In this document: in pieces, positions 52,541 to 62,566 of the stretch | How the letters are laid out: every line of letters begins with the position of its first letter | Position numbering within the stretch: position 1 is the first letter of the stretch | DNA from: Closterium sp. NIES-65 | Taxonomy: Eukaryota; Streptophyta; Zygnematophyceae; Desmidiales; Closteriaceae | DNA length: 64,000 nucleotides | Direction: 5' to 3' | Assembly (NCBI GenBank): GCA_948144175.1 | Contig: CANXME010000803.1 | Location: 992,001-1,056,000 of the forward strand | Notes under the pieces: generated by a model | Told to the model about the DNA's origin: nothing | The model's input: the letters and a program-made list of their open reading frames with translations, nothing else | Databases searched by the model: none | Made by a program: the position numbers and the translations under genes

Positions 52541-53325
52541 TAGCCTGGTTGACCACCAGCACTGCATGGTCGCCCGCCTACTAGCATTGCGTAGAGGAGC
52601 CGCGCCAGAAGTGCAGAAACGAGGCCTGCCAACACAGCAGGTCGACGACGTGCCAACGCTGCTGCAAAGCGGCTATCCATCGTTGCACCCGTAGATGGCA
52701 GCAGTGCGCACGCTCGCAAGTGCGCGAGGACGATTGGTCTGACTTGCATCGTTGTGCATCCGTCGGCTGTTGTCTGCGCCTGACGAGCCACATCGACTTC
52801 GGGATACCAGCCGGAAGTCGCCTTTGTCACCGCGACCTCGACGACGTTTGCATGCCACCGCAGAACTCGCCGAGCAGGTTACCTAGTCGACCACCGATTG
52901 CTCTGGTCGATGCCTCCCTTGTCGATCACAACTCCCGTCAAGGAACACCCTGATCGACGAACCCTTCCGTTGACCAGCACTGTCAGCCGCTGTCGCTGAG
53001 TTCCCCTCCTTGATTGCCGCTCACATGTCCTACGCAGGTCGACAGACTGCCCCGTCGACCTCCCCGTCAAACTGCTCCTCTTGGTCGACGGCCCACCCGT
53101 CGACCAGCCCAGCCAGCTACAGCCGTTGATCTCCCCTTGTCGACGGCTCCAGCCCCGTATCAGTCCTATGAAGGTCGACCACCACCTTTTCGAGCTGCAT
53201 CATGTCGATGTTGAGGACGGCGACGATGCTGAGGAAGACCTTCAGCGTGACGTAGCTTCTCACGAGCGAGTATGCCTCGCCATAGTCTGCGCCGTACACC
53301 TGCATGACGTAGCTCCACTGCGGGG
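52541..53325 (-). pseudogene. copia-3 R: inverted LTR-like region and RT scrap
   Basis: Minus strand. 52555-52870 matches the GTCGAC-rich 3' region of copia-3 J. 53190-53325 encodes a piece of copia-3 RT (YGADYGEAYSLVRSYVTL, VFLSIVAVLNIDMMQLE), equivalent to YGADFDETYPPVSSYITL in J. RNase H and most of RT are gone. GTCGAC sites are frequent here too (near 53039, 53055, 53085, 53099, 53139, 53173). Confidence 0.65.
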
Positions 53326-53432
53326 CCCTGTCAGACCCGGCAAGTACACACATTGGTACGTGGGAGCTGCAGCTGCAGATGTACCTGTATTTATAGTCAT
53401 GGTGCTTGTGTAGTTTCCAGTCCAGGCACCTC

Positions 53433-55088
53433 AAAGGTTCTTAGTGTGGGAGCTGCAACTACCACTAGTCTAGTACCAGCCTTTATCGCTGGCTCGGATG
53501 CGACCTCACCGACTGCACAGCTTTCCTTCCACCTTGACACTGGAGCGTCCAGCTGTTTCTTTCTTGACTACACCGGCCTCACGCCACTGCACACTCTAGT
53601 CATAGTCGCCTTGGCTAACCCCACCTTGGGATCTGTAGTTGCCCAAAGCCTCCACCATTCTTCCATGTCCGGCGGCTCCTTCTGGATATCTCACATGTTA
53701 CTACACTCCCTCATTCTCTAGGAACTTTGTGGGTGTCCGTCACCTCTACGACCTTGGAGTTGTCACCACTTTCCCATAGGACGAGGCTGTTGCCTCCTGC
53801 ACAGTCGGTGCTATGCCTCTGACCTCTTTTGACAGGGAGCCGGGCTCTGGTCCTTACTCACTACACACCGGGTCCCACCAAACTGGGCCAGGTCAGGTCA
53901 GGTCACGTCAAGTAGCTGTTGTGTCGTGCAACTGTCGGTCACCCACCCACCGGTTGGTCCTTTGACACCATCGTCTAGGTCACCCGTAGTTCCCACATCT
54001 CAGTAAAACAGTATGTCACCGTCTGTTCTCAGGTCTCCCAGAGGCGCTTGGCCTGCTTCCTTGCTCGCCTGCGCCGCTGTGCACTCCTTGCATCGAGGGT
54101 CGGCAGCGTGCTACCTCTCACTCCTTGTCGTTCCCCCCCACCACGGCTCCCTTCCAAACCCTGCACTTGGACGTCTGGGGCCCCTCCCCAGTCAGTGGCC
54201 CATGTTAGCAGCTCTACTTCCTTGTGGTGGACGAATACTCCCGCAACACCACTGTTTTACCTTGGCGACAAAAGGCCGACGTGTCTACCGCCCTGGCTAC
54301 TAGCGAGGGGTGACACCTAGCGAGCGACGCATCGGCCTGGTCATGGAGGTTGTCCGGACCTCCATGTGCCATGCCGGTGCCATGCCGGTGCCCCCTAATT
54401 CCCGTGGCCTTAGGCAGTCCACTACGCCGCTCACCAGCTAAACCTATGGCTTAGTGACACACGACTATGGGTAATACCGGTCTCCCTTTAGACAGTTTCT
54501 CCGGGTGTAGCAATTTGCTACTGCGTCTGGGGTTCCCTGGCCCACGTGTGCGCTCCTGGCGCAAACAAGTTGTCTTTGCGCACCCGTACCTGCGTTTTTC
54601 TTGGCTTCCCACTCGACACCTCCAGTAGACAATTCTACGACCCGGTTACCTACCTGTTCTTCAGTTCACAGGACGTCACTTTACTATATGAGTCGCCCTC
54701 ACCGAGGTACTGAGACCTTCTCCCCCCCGCAGTTCCTCAACACTGAACATCCCCAAGTTGCCCCAGTAGCCCCCCCCCTTCGCGTCCTACCCTGTCTGGA
54801 GACCACTTCTGAGGAGGAAACGGCTGTCTCGACTCAGTGGTCTCGTTTGTTCCGCAGTTCCCTCCTCGTTCGCCTCCATGGCCGGTCGCTGTGGAGCTTG
54901 GGGGTGTTCTTGCCGGAGGCACTGGAGTCCCTTGGTGTGTTGTCGGTGGAGGTTTTGGTCATGGGGGTGCTGGAGCCGGAGACAGGAGCACTACGACACC
55001 TACACCACACACTGTACGTTTTCTGACCCATATGCAGCGTCTAGATGGGTTGGAGAGGGAGGAGCGGGAGCGGTTTGAGAAGGCACAA

Positions 55089-55119
<31 letters not shown>

Positions 55120-56885
55120 AGCAGTAGCAACAGTCTCAGTCGGAGCATCAGAAGAGAGTAGACGAGGAGTCCAGGCCGCAACAGCAGGTGCAGTTGCAGC
55201 CACACTAGGACATAGTAGAGGAGGAGTTCCGGATGCAGCAGCAGGTGCAGTTGCAACCGCAGCAGGAGAGAGTAGAGGAGGAGTCCCATCCGTAGCAGTA
55301 GGTGCAGTTGCGACCACAGCAAGAGAGAGTAGAGGAGGAGTCCCGGCCGCAGCAGCAGGTGCAGTTGCGACTGCAGCAGGAGAGAGTAGAGCAGGGGTCC
55401 CATCCGCAGCAGTAGGTGAAGTTGCGACCGCAGCAGGAGAGAGTAGAGGAGGAGTCACAACCGCCGCACCAGGTGCCGTTGCAACCACTACAGGAGAGTG
55501 TAGAGGAGGAGCCACACTTGAAGCAGAAGGAGCAACAACAAGGGGCAGGTGCCACCGCAGCAGACGCTTGAGAAGGTGGAGCAGCAGCGACTGAGAGACC
55601 TGCCCGACCCGGCACCTACACGCCCAGTCCGTGGTCCTCTCCCGTCCCCTCCTGTTCCCCCTGTCGAGTCCCTTAACTTGTGTCGTGCTGTGTTTTCAGA
55701 GCCTTGTTGGTCTCGTTACCGTGCTCACGACCCGTTTCACCTTGTACTCCGCTCTCGTGTTCCACCTCCTCCAATCCTTCCGTGGCCTCTTGATTCGTCC
55801 CTTACTGTGTTTCCTGACCCATTGTCTGACTACCTCAGTGCCTCACATCCTGTCGCCTCCCGTGTTTTGTCGCTGTTGGTCACTCACCTGACTGCCCCCC
55901 GTTGTCTGTCTCGGCTCTTGTTACCACCATCGCTGGCTTTGCCTCTTCCCACCGGCTTGACTACGCCTCTCACCTGGTAAGTGGCACTGCTCGTTCTCCA
56001 TCCACTGGGGGTGATCCTATTTTTCCCCTGGAGGACCTGGAGGACAGGAAGTTCGAGCTTGGTTTCCTCGCGGCTGCTGTTCCTCATCTCTGCGCCATGC
56101 TTCTTGCCCCTGAGGGGGATCTAGACGCCCTTCACATCTTGATCCTTCGCACTCACGCCGAGGCGATCTAAGGACCATAGGCTTCGTACTGGATAGCAGC
56201 TGCGGAGGCGAAGATGGAATCTTATAGGTCCACAGGCACCTACGTCGACACAGTCCAACCGCCTGGGACGAACGTTCTCAGTGGCATGTGGCTCTACAAG
56301 GTGAATCGGCTGCCTGGATCACCACTAATGTCAAACGTGCGCTATGTGGCGAGAGGCTTCAGTCAGCAAGAGGGGGTAGACTTTTTCGAGACCTTTGCTC
56401 CCACCCCAAAAAAGACCACTCTTCGGGTGTTGCTGCATATCGCAACTCAGTGCGACTACGAGTTACACTCCTTGGACTTCTCCACAGCGTTCCTTCAAGG
56501 GAGTTTACACGAGCGGATTTGGGTGCCTCACCACCTGGCCTCACTGGCTCTTTCGCTCCTGGGACCCAGTGGCAGGTGCACCGACCAGTCTACGGCATGT
56601 GTCAGGCTCCCGTGAGTGGCACGACACACTTTGCACGACACTTGCAGCGCTTGACTTCTTTCCGTCGTCTGTTGACCATCGCTATTCGTCCGCTGCGGCT
56701 TGACCCCATCCTTTGTTCTGGTCTACATTGACGACCTGGTCTTCGCTACTCCCGACCGACACGCACAGGACTCCGTGAAGGAGGAACTGCAGAAGAGACA
56801 CACTTGCACTGACCTTGGCGAGCTGCAGCGCTACCTTGGCCGGCTGATCACTAGGACCAGGGAAGCTACAAATGACCGCTGTCAC
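53433..56885 (+). pseudogene. copia-1 K polyprotein, heavily decayed
   Basis: Old copia-1 relative. Protease (FHLDTGASSCFF near 53530), integrase core start (TLHLDVWGP near 54160, VVDEYSRNTT) and part of the glutamate helix (SERRIGLVMEVVRTSM near 54320; the second aspartate region is deleted), a Gln/Glu-rich linker (55020-55600) unlike that of A, B or E, then RT (SGMWLYKVNRLPGSP; DFSTAFLQGSLHERIW; LVYIDDLVFATPD near 56721) ending at TRTREATND, where about 1 kb of RT thumb and RNase H is deleted and the 3' end begins. Many stops and shifts. Confidence 0.75.
55083..55540 (+). repeat. CAG/CAA run and 57-bp repeats in the copia-1 K linker
   Basis: A glutamine run (55085-55124) is followed by about six or seven 57-bp units coding for 19 residues like VQLRPQQERVEEESRPQQQ, several now with TAG in place of CAG. 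Confidence 0.85.
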
Positions 56886-56899
56886 CTGAACTATGGGGG

Positions 56900-57061
56900 T
56901 GTATCAAACTATACTTGTTAAAGCTTGTTACCGTAGTCTAAGTGTTTCAATGAGCTATGCAGTAGATGGTTCAACCCCCCATTTAGGGGTCTGCTAAATT
57001 TTTTCCTTGTACTGCTTTGTTCTAGTCATTCATTCCAACGTTCCTATCTTGATATGCGTCA
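56900..57061 (+). repeat. copia-1 K 3' LTR
   Basis: Starts TGTATCAAAC after ctatgggggtg. The right edge, about 57061 (GCGTCA), is inferred from where minus-strand copia-2 F4 coding begins. Confidence 0.6.
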
Positions 57062-57905
57062 GCAGCAGTTTTGACGCGGAACATCCAATCCGTCCGCAGC
57101 GCAACGTGGTCAGCAAGTACCCAAGTCTCGCGAGCTTCGAGCGCGGCAACTTCAGCATCCATGGCCATGCGCCATTCCTTGCTGGGGAGTGCTTGGCATG
57201 GGGTTTTGGGTTCTACCGCCTTTGGAGAAAGGGAGACGGTAGTGTGGAGGCCAAGAATGTGGGACTACTCGCTTGTGACTTCCACCACATCGTCGTCAGA
57301 GTCGTCAGTGGTTTAGGGGGTGGGGCTGGGCAGGGAGTCGCGAGAGGAGTCAAGAGGTTCGTTGTCCTCATCATCCCATGGGAGCGTTCTTGGGTGCGGG
57401 TTTGTTCGGTCTTGGTCTGCGAGCGCGGCTTCGGCTACGTTAGCGGGGGTTGCGAAGATGTGAGGAGGGCGATCGTAGCTTGCCACACGATCAATTCGTC
57501 CGCTGACCCTGAGCATGTCGGCATAGCGGTCCTGTTGAAACTCATGAATGGTGAGGTCTTTCTAGAAGATGACATCGCACGCCGTGACGATCTGCGCCGT
57601 ATCATGGTCGAGGATGTTCCGGGCGCGGTGCTCAAAGCTGATGCCGAGATGCACCCCCCAGCGCGCGCGACACTCGAACTTCCCTGCGTTCGCTGTTGCG
57701 GGCCGATACTGCACCATGCAGCCCCAAACGCAGAGCATGGAAATTTCTCCTTTGTCGCTGGTGAATTTGACTTGTGGTGATAGATGGTCAGTGTTTGCGG
57801 TGGTGCTGAGCAGATTGTGAAGACGGACAACGTGATGCGTGGCATAGGACCAGTACTTCGCGTCAACGTCGCTCTGCTGCAGGAGGGCGCGGACCTTGGT
57901 CATTA
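57062..57905 (-). pseudogene. copia-2 F4 integrase C-terminus and start of RT
   Basis: Minus strand: MTKVRALLQQSDVDAKYWSY, RLHNLLSTTANTDHL, LCVWGCMVQYRPATAN, RARWGVHLGISFEH, then an acidic linker and the RT start (MAMDAEVAALEARETWVL, WMFRVKTAAD), cut by copia-1 K at about 57062. Several breaks in the linker. It corresponds to 14229-15230 of copia-2 F. Confidence 0.8.
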
Positions 57906-58913
57906 TGGTGCGCTTATGAGATAGTAGCTGTAAGGTAGTACAATGTCATGGTCAGATAGGGGTCTGGAGGATTTGGAGGAGCCCCGGGAGTTACTGGAGG
58001 GTGAACCTCATGGGGGGAATTCGATGGGTTTTGGGGACCCATAGGGCCCTGCCGCTTCATCTACTGCTTTTTTTCTCCACGCAAGCTATGAAATCTTCTA
58101 TCGGCTCCTCGTCCTCAGCTGTAGTGGTTCCCCATTGTCCAGCTGTTGTGCTGCTTCTTGCTCCCCAGCTGGTATTGTTAGCAGCTGGTGTAGTCATTCC
58201 CCAAGCAGTTGCACCAGTAGTTGTGAATGGACGGTGAATTTATGAAATCCTCGTCGTGCGGCGGCGACTCAAGTAGGGGGGTCGGCCCGTAGAAGTAGTT
58301 GTGAATGGACGGTGAATTTTGGTTTTGATGAGGAAACTTCAAGCTGTTATTGCGGGAGCCAGATCATTATGAACGGGCATATGCCGAGTTTTTCGGCTGG
58401 AGACATGTTCCGCAGCAGGATGTATGCCATGAGTGATTCGTTGTAATATTGGGCTCGCTTCATCAGTGCTACTTGCAGGGCCTGGGTAGCTTCTGTCGAA
58501 GAAGCAGAAAATATGAGCACTTTAGAGGAGCATTTTGAGCTCAAAACTCCATGTGTAAAAATTTTGTCCGCTGAAGACGGTGCTTTTGTGAATCTTCGAA
58601 AAGGCAAAGAACTTGTTATGTGCTGTGAGCATGACTTCGTCGCTTGGACGTGAAGTGGTTGGGGCGGCAAAGTTTCACCCAAGGTCGAATGTGGTTGGAG
58701 CCGGTTTCTTACTGGTAGCAGCAGGTTGTTTGGATTGCTGAGAGGTTTTGGGGTTTCCGTTCTTCATTTGTTGAATTACAGACTCCAGAGTAGTGATGCG
58801 TTGTATGAGTTGCTCGAGTAGCGCATTGCTGATAGTGGTGTTTGCCGCAGAGTAAGGTTGGTGGGAGCTTTGGCTGTGGGAGCCGCCTGCCTACCAAAAC
58901 CTTCGGCCATGTT
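57906..58913 (-). pseudogene. copia-2 F4 Gag
   Basis: Minus strand from the ATG at about 58911 (MAEGFGRQAAP). After a stop-containing N-terminal part it reads PFRRFTKAPSSADKIF, FSASSTEATQALQVALMKRAQYYNESLMAYILL, a helical region typical of copia Gag. The rest of Gag, the protease and the integrase core are missing between about 57990 and 57905. No zinc knuckle is left. Assignment rests on its place directly behind the primer site. Confidence 0.6.
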
Positions 58914-58988
58914 TCAGCGTGAGCACGTACGAGACGCCAACTTGAATTCGATTTTGAATCAGAAGTGGTGTTGCAAAGAATGCTGAGT

Positions 58989-59001
58989 GGCTCTCATACC
59001 A
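58989..59001 (-). other. primer-binding site of copia-2 F4
   Basis: Reads TGGTATGAGAGCC on the minus strand, one base from the initiator tRNA-Met complement, directly next to the LTR. Confidence 0.82.
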
Positions 59002-59444
59002 TGTTACAATCTGAAATGACGGTTTAGGGATTGTCTCAAGTTGATCACATATAGTGTATCAGTGGAAGTTTGCTAGTCAAGTCGGGTACGGATCCTGTCA
59101 GAAGAAGGAGATTTGAATCTCGACAGAAATATACGAAGCGATGCGGTATAAGGGTTTATATAGGAATACAGAAAAATACGAAATATACTGGCTAGCCAAG
59201 TACTCTGAGGGGGTACCCCTTAGGGCTAGCCTACATCAGGAATGCCAATCGTGCGGTTCGGTAGCAATACGCGCCACAATAAACGTTCGAATGCATTTCC
59301 CGCCCTTACATTTCGAATTCATTCTGCTCACAACCATCTTCGATAACTGTTTGTGTCGCTCGGTCTTCAACCTCACTGCAGTTATATTCGCGGTTAGGGT
59401 TCGTTACTTTATGATTGTATATTCAACAATTCCATATTGTAACA
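59002..59444 (-). repeat. copia-2 F4 5' LTR
   Basis: 443 bp with perfect 9-base inverted ends TGTTACAAT...ATTGTAACA. On the minus strand it holds TACCCCCTCAGAGTAC and TGGCTAGC (59191-59219), followed by a TATATAAA box (about 59154-59161). Motif shared with the F3 LTR. Confidence 0.82.
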
Positions 59445-59509
59445 AGTTGAAACCAATTTTTTTATTATTATGTACCTTTGTCTCAAGAGTGATGCATAGC
59501 AAAATGGTG

Positions 59510-59610
59510 TGTGAGTAGAAATAGGGCATACAAATAGCAATAGTTAAAGGGTTGTACTCCCTATGGTGCTACTCACTGTAGTATGAAAAACCAATATAAC
59601 ATTTGATACA
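59510..59610 (-). repeat. copia-1 L 3' LTR
   Basis: In element orientation starts TGTATCAAATGTTATATTGG and runs about 100 bp to about 59510. Lower edge uncertain. 59445-59509 holds nothing I can assign. Confidence 0.6.
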
Positions 59611-60058
59611 CCCCCATAGGCTAAATGAGGGACATAAAAAACAAGCAAGGGAAACAAAGATTACAAGACCAGTCAAGAGAAGCAACAAGACAACAGTTAG
59701 GGTAGATATCAAGATCACCACACATTTCGAGCACAAGCAAACACCCACAAGGCCAGTTTAAGAGTTTATAAATATATATATAGATATAAGGACAAGCAGA
59801 GGAAGCAATAAGAAACAATTTTACACCAACTTAGCACTAGGGTCAACATGGCCTAACTAGAGACAGAACACGCGGTGGTCAGTAGGTGCTAGGGCCTTGG
59901 TGAAGATGTATGAAGCGTTGACCTCTGAGGCACGAAGTCCAAGCGTGCGTGGCCGCATCACTACAACTCTTGCAGGAGAAAGTAACTCACACCAATACGC
60001 TTTACTCTGCTCTCCAGTCGAGGCTCTCGACACAGCAGGATGATGACATTGTTGCCAG
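59611..60058 (-). pseudogene. copia-1 L RNase H end and 3' untranslated region
   Basis: 60058-59860 (minus) encodes the C-terminal end of copia-1 RNase H (VIILLCREPRLESRV, then in another frame EVNASYIFTKALAPTDHR). 59631-59860 is the 3' untranslated region with a TA microsatellite and a version of the purine-tract hairpin at 59611-59631 (CCCTCA/TGGGGG, one wobble pair). The element is cut at 60058 by copia-1 E. Confidence 0.78.
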
Positions 60059-60181
60059 TGAACAAGAATGAATGAACTAACAGTGAAATGAGTACAAGTA
60101 TGAAAACATAGCAAAGTGTACCCCCTATAGGCTAACCCACTGTAGCCTAAACAACTACAACAACATATATAATGTTTGACA
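60059..60181 (-). repeat. copia-1 E 3' LTR
   Basis: About 123 bp. In element orientation TGTCAAACATTATATATG...CATTCTTGTTCA. Similar to the C LTR. Confidence 0.87.
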
Positions 60182-60400
60182 CACCCCCATAGGCGAAGTG
60201 GGGGAGAACTAGGGGTCACAAGACCAGTCAAGCAAAGCAAAGCAAAGCAAAGCAAGTTCAGGGTGGATCACAACGTCACCACACAATCCGAGCACAAGTG
60301 CAAGGCCACAAGGCGAGTTCACATGCACGAGTACACATATATATATAAGTCTAAACAAGCAAGAGCAGTGATATATATATATGTAACAGTACAAAGAGGG
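60182..60400 (-). promoter_or_regulatory. copia-1 E 3' untranslated region with polypurine-tract hairpin
   Basis: Hairpin at 60184-60204; the loop reads CTTCGCC in element orientation. The family block and TA microsatellites (about 60337-60348, 60370-60382) are present. Confidence 0.68.
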
Positions 60401-62554
60401 TCAAGAGGAGAGCAAGTGAGGCAAGACAGACACAAGACCCAGCTGGGTACAGCAGCGCGAATGATCAAAAGGCGGAAGTGCCTTGGTGAAGACATCAGCA
60501 GTGTTGGCCTCAGAGGCCACGTACGCAAGTTGCAACTGACCACGCTGCTGTAGCTCACGAGCAAGGAAGTAGCGGAGAGCAATGTGCTTTGTTCTGTGCT
60601 CCAGTCTCTGCTCCCGACACAAGGCCAGCATGGCCTTGTTGTCGACGTACAGGACTGGAGGAGAACGAGGCGGCTCTCCAAGGTCGGTCAGCAGGTAGGT
60701 GAGCCAGCAAAGCTCCTGAGCAGCCATGGCCCCTTCGTAGATCCCAGCCTCACAACTGGAGCCGAGAACAGAAGACGAGCGAGTAGCCCGCCACGAAACA
60801 GAGCCGGAACCAAGGCTGAAGGTGTAACCCTGTGACGACCGCTGCGTAGCCTGGTCGTCAGCCCAAGAAGCGTCTGCGTGTCCAGTGAGGACCACTGGAC
60901 TGCGCCCTCCAAGCACTAGCCCCATGCCCGACGTACTGCACAAGTAGCGCAACACCCTCTTCGCTGCAGCCATGTGCTCTGGTCGGTGTCTCCCAGGAGC
61001 AACATAGCGTGCAAGAATGCTAAGAGGGTATGCAAGGTCAGGTCGTGTGCAGGTCATCAGGTACATGAGACAGCCAACAAGCTCTGGGTACGGGCCACTC
61101 GACTCTACGGACTCATCCGAAGGCAGAGCTGAGAGCGAGTGGCGAGTAGACAGAGGAGTGGCCTGAGGCGAGGAGTACGTGAAGCCGAAGCGCTGAAGGA
61201 CCTGCTGCACCATGTGTGACTGAGTCAGGGTAATGGTGCGGCGTGCTCTGTCCCGGGTGATCTGCAAGCCAAGGTAGCTGCGCAGTTCACCCAGGTCAGT
61301 GCACGTGTGTCTCTTCTGCAGCTCGGACTTCACGTAGGCGAGTCCAGTAGTGTCAGCTGTGGCAAAGACCAAGTCGTCGACGTACACGAGGATGTAGAAC
61401 GGCGGCAGAGAGGTGTCGGTGCGCAGAAACAGCGACGGGTCGGCAGTAGAAGGAGCGAACCCAAGAGCCGCAAGCGTAGTCCTCAGTGTGTCGTGCCACT
61501 CACGTGGCACCTGGCGGAGACCGTAGACTGGACGCCGGAGACTCCACTGGGTGCCAGGAGGGAAAGACCCAGTGAAGCCAGGTGGGCGGCGCAACCAGAT
61601 CTCCTCGTGCAAGCTGCCCTGCAAGAAAGCTGTGCTGAAGTCGAGAGAGTGCAGCTCGTAGTCACGGTGAGCAGCAACGTGCAGCAGTACCCAAAGAGTG
61701 GTCATCTTCGGGGTGGGGGAGAAGGTCTGAAAGTAGTCAACTCCCTGCCGCTGACTGAAGCCAGGAGCCACGTAACGCGTCTTGAAGACAGGCGGAGAAC
61801 CCGGCGGCCGCTTCACCCTGAAGATCCACATGCCACTGACGATGTTCGCCCCAGGAGGGGGGACAGCGTCAACGTAGGTGCCTGTGGACTTCCATGAAGC
61901 CATCTCTGCATCCATAGCTGCCTGCCACTGAGAGGAGTAGGGACCCTCTATCGCCTCCGCGTAAGAGCGCGGAGTTGGGATGTCAAGTGCATCCGGGTCT
62001 CCCTCAGGGGTAAGCCGTACGGACACGAGATGAGGTGAAGCAGCGGCCAAGCACTGAAACTCCTCCTGCCTGTCCTCAAGGACGTCCGTGCCAAGGGCAC
62101 ACGCACCCCCGACGGACGGAGGACAGACAGACTCGAACTCAGCGACAAGACTCGCAACGTAGTCTAGGCGACAGTGAGCAGCAAAGTCGACGAGCTCAGC
62201 AACTAGGGCAGACGCAGCAGAAGACTCGAAAGAAGGGTCAGTGACGGCAGTAGCAAGGAGACGCGTGACAGTAGGACTGGCAGCACGAAGAGAGTCCGAC
62301 GCAAGGTCGGCGAGAGCAGGAAGAGAGGACGCAAAAGGAGAAGGCAAAGGGGCACGCAGAGGAGCAGTAGACGGACGTAGAGACATCCGGTGCGTGCCAG
62401 GGGCAGGAGGAGGACGCTGGCGCGAACTACGAGCACTAGCGCTAGCAGGACGGTTAGGCGACGCAGGACGAGACGCAGACTCACGACGCTCAGTAAGATC
62501 GCCAGTAGGACCAGTGTAAGGAGAAGGAGCAGGTAGTGGGGAGGCCGGCTGCAA
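60401..62554 (-). pseudogene. copia-1 E reverse transcriptase-RNase H
   Basis: Open frame of about 717 codons, same frame as the segment upstream, separated only by a TAG at 62567-62569 where B has CAG (PVQSQ becomes PV*SQ). RVT_2 RT with VYVDDLVFAT (near 61375) and RNase H (GHADASWADD, SSCEAGIYEG: the usual AEIYAG is changed, with Glu to Gly at a catalytic acidic position; YVDNKAML). RT looks intact; RNase H may be impaired by that change. Confidence 0.9.
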
Positions 62555-62566
62555 CTGTAACTGTGA

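Noticed and set aside
53433-56885. Envelope-like or other extra gene in copia-1 K
   Set aside because: Frames between integrase and RT are linker repeats; no signal peptide or membrane segment.
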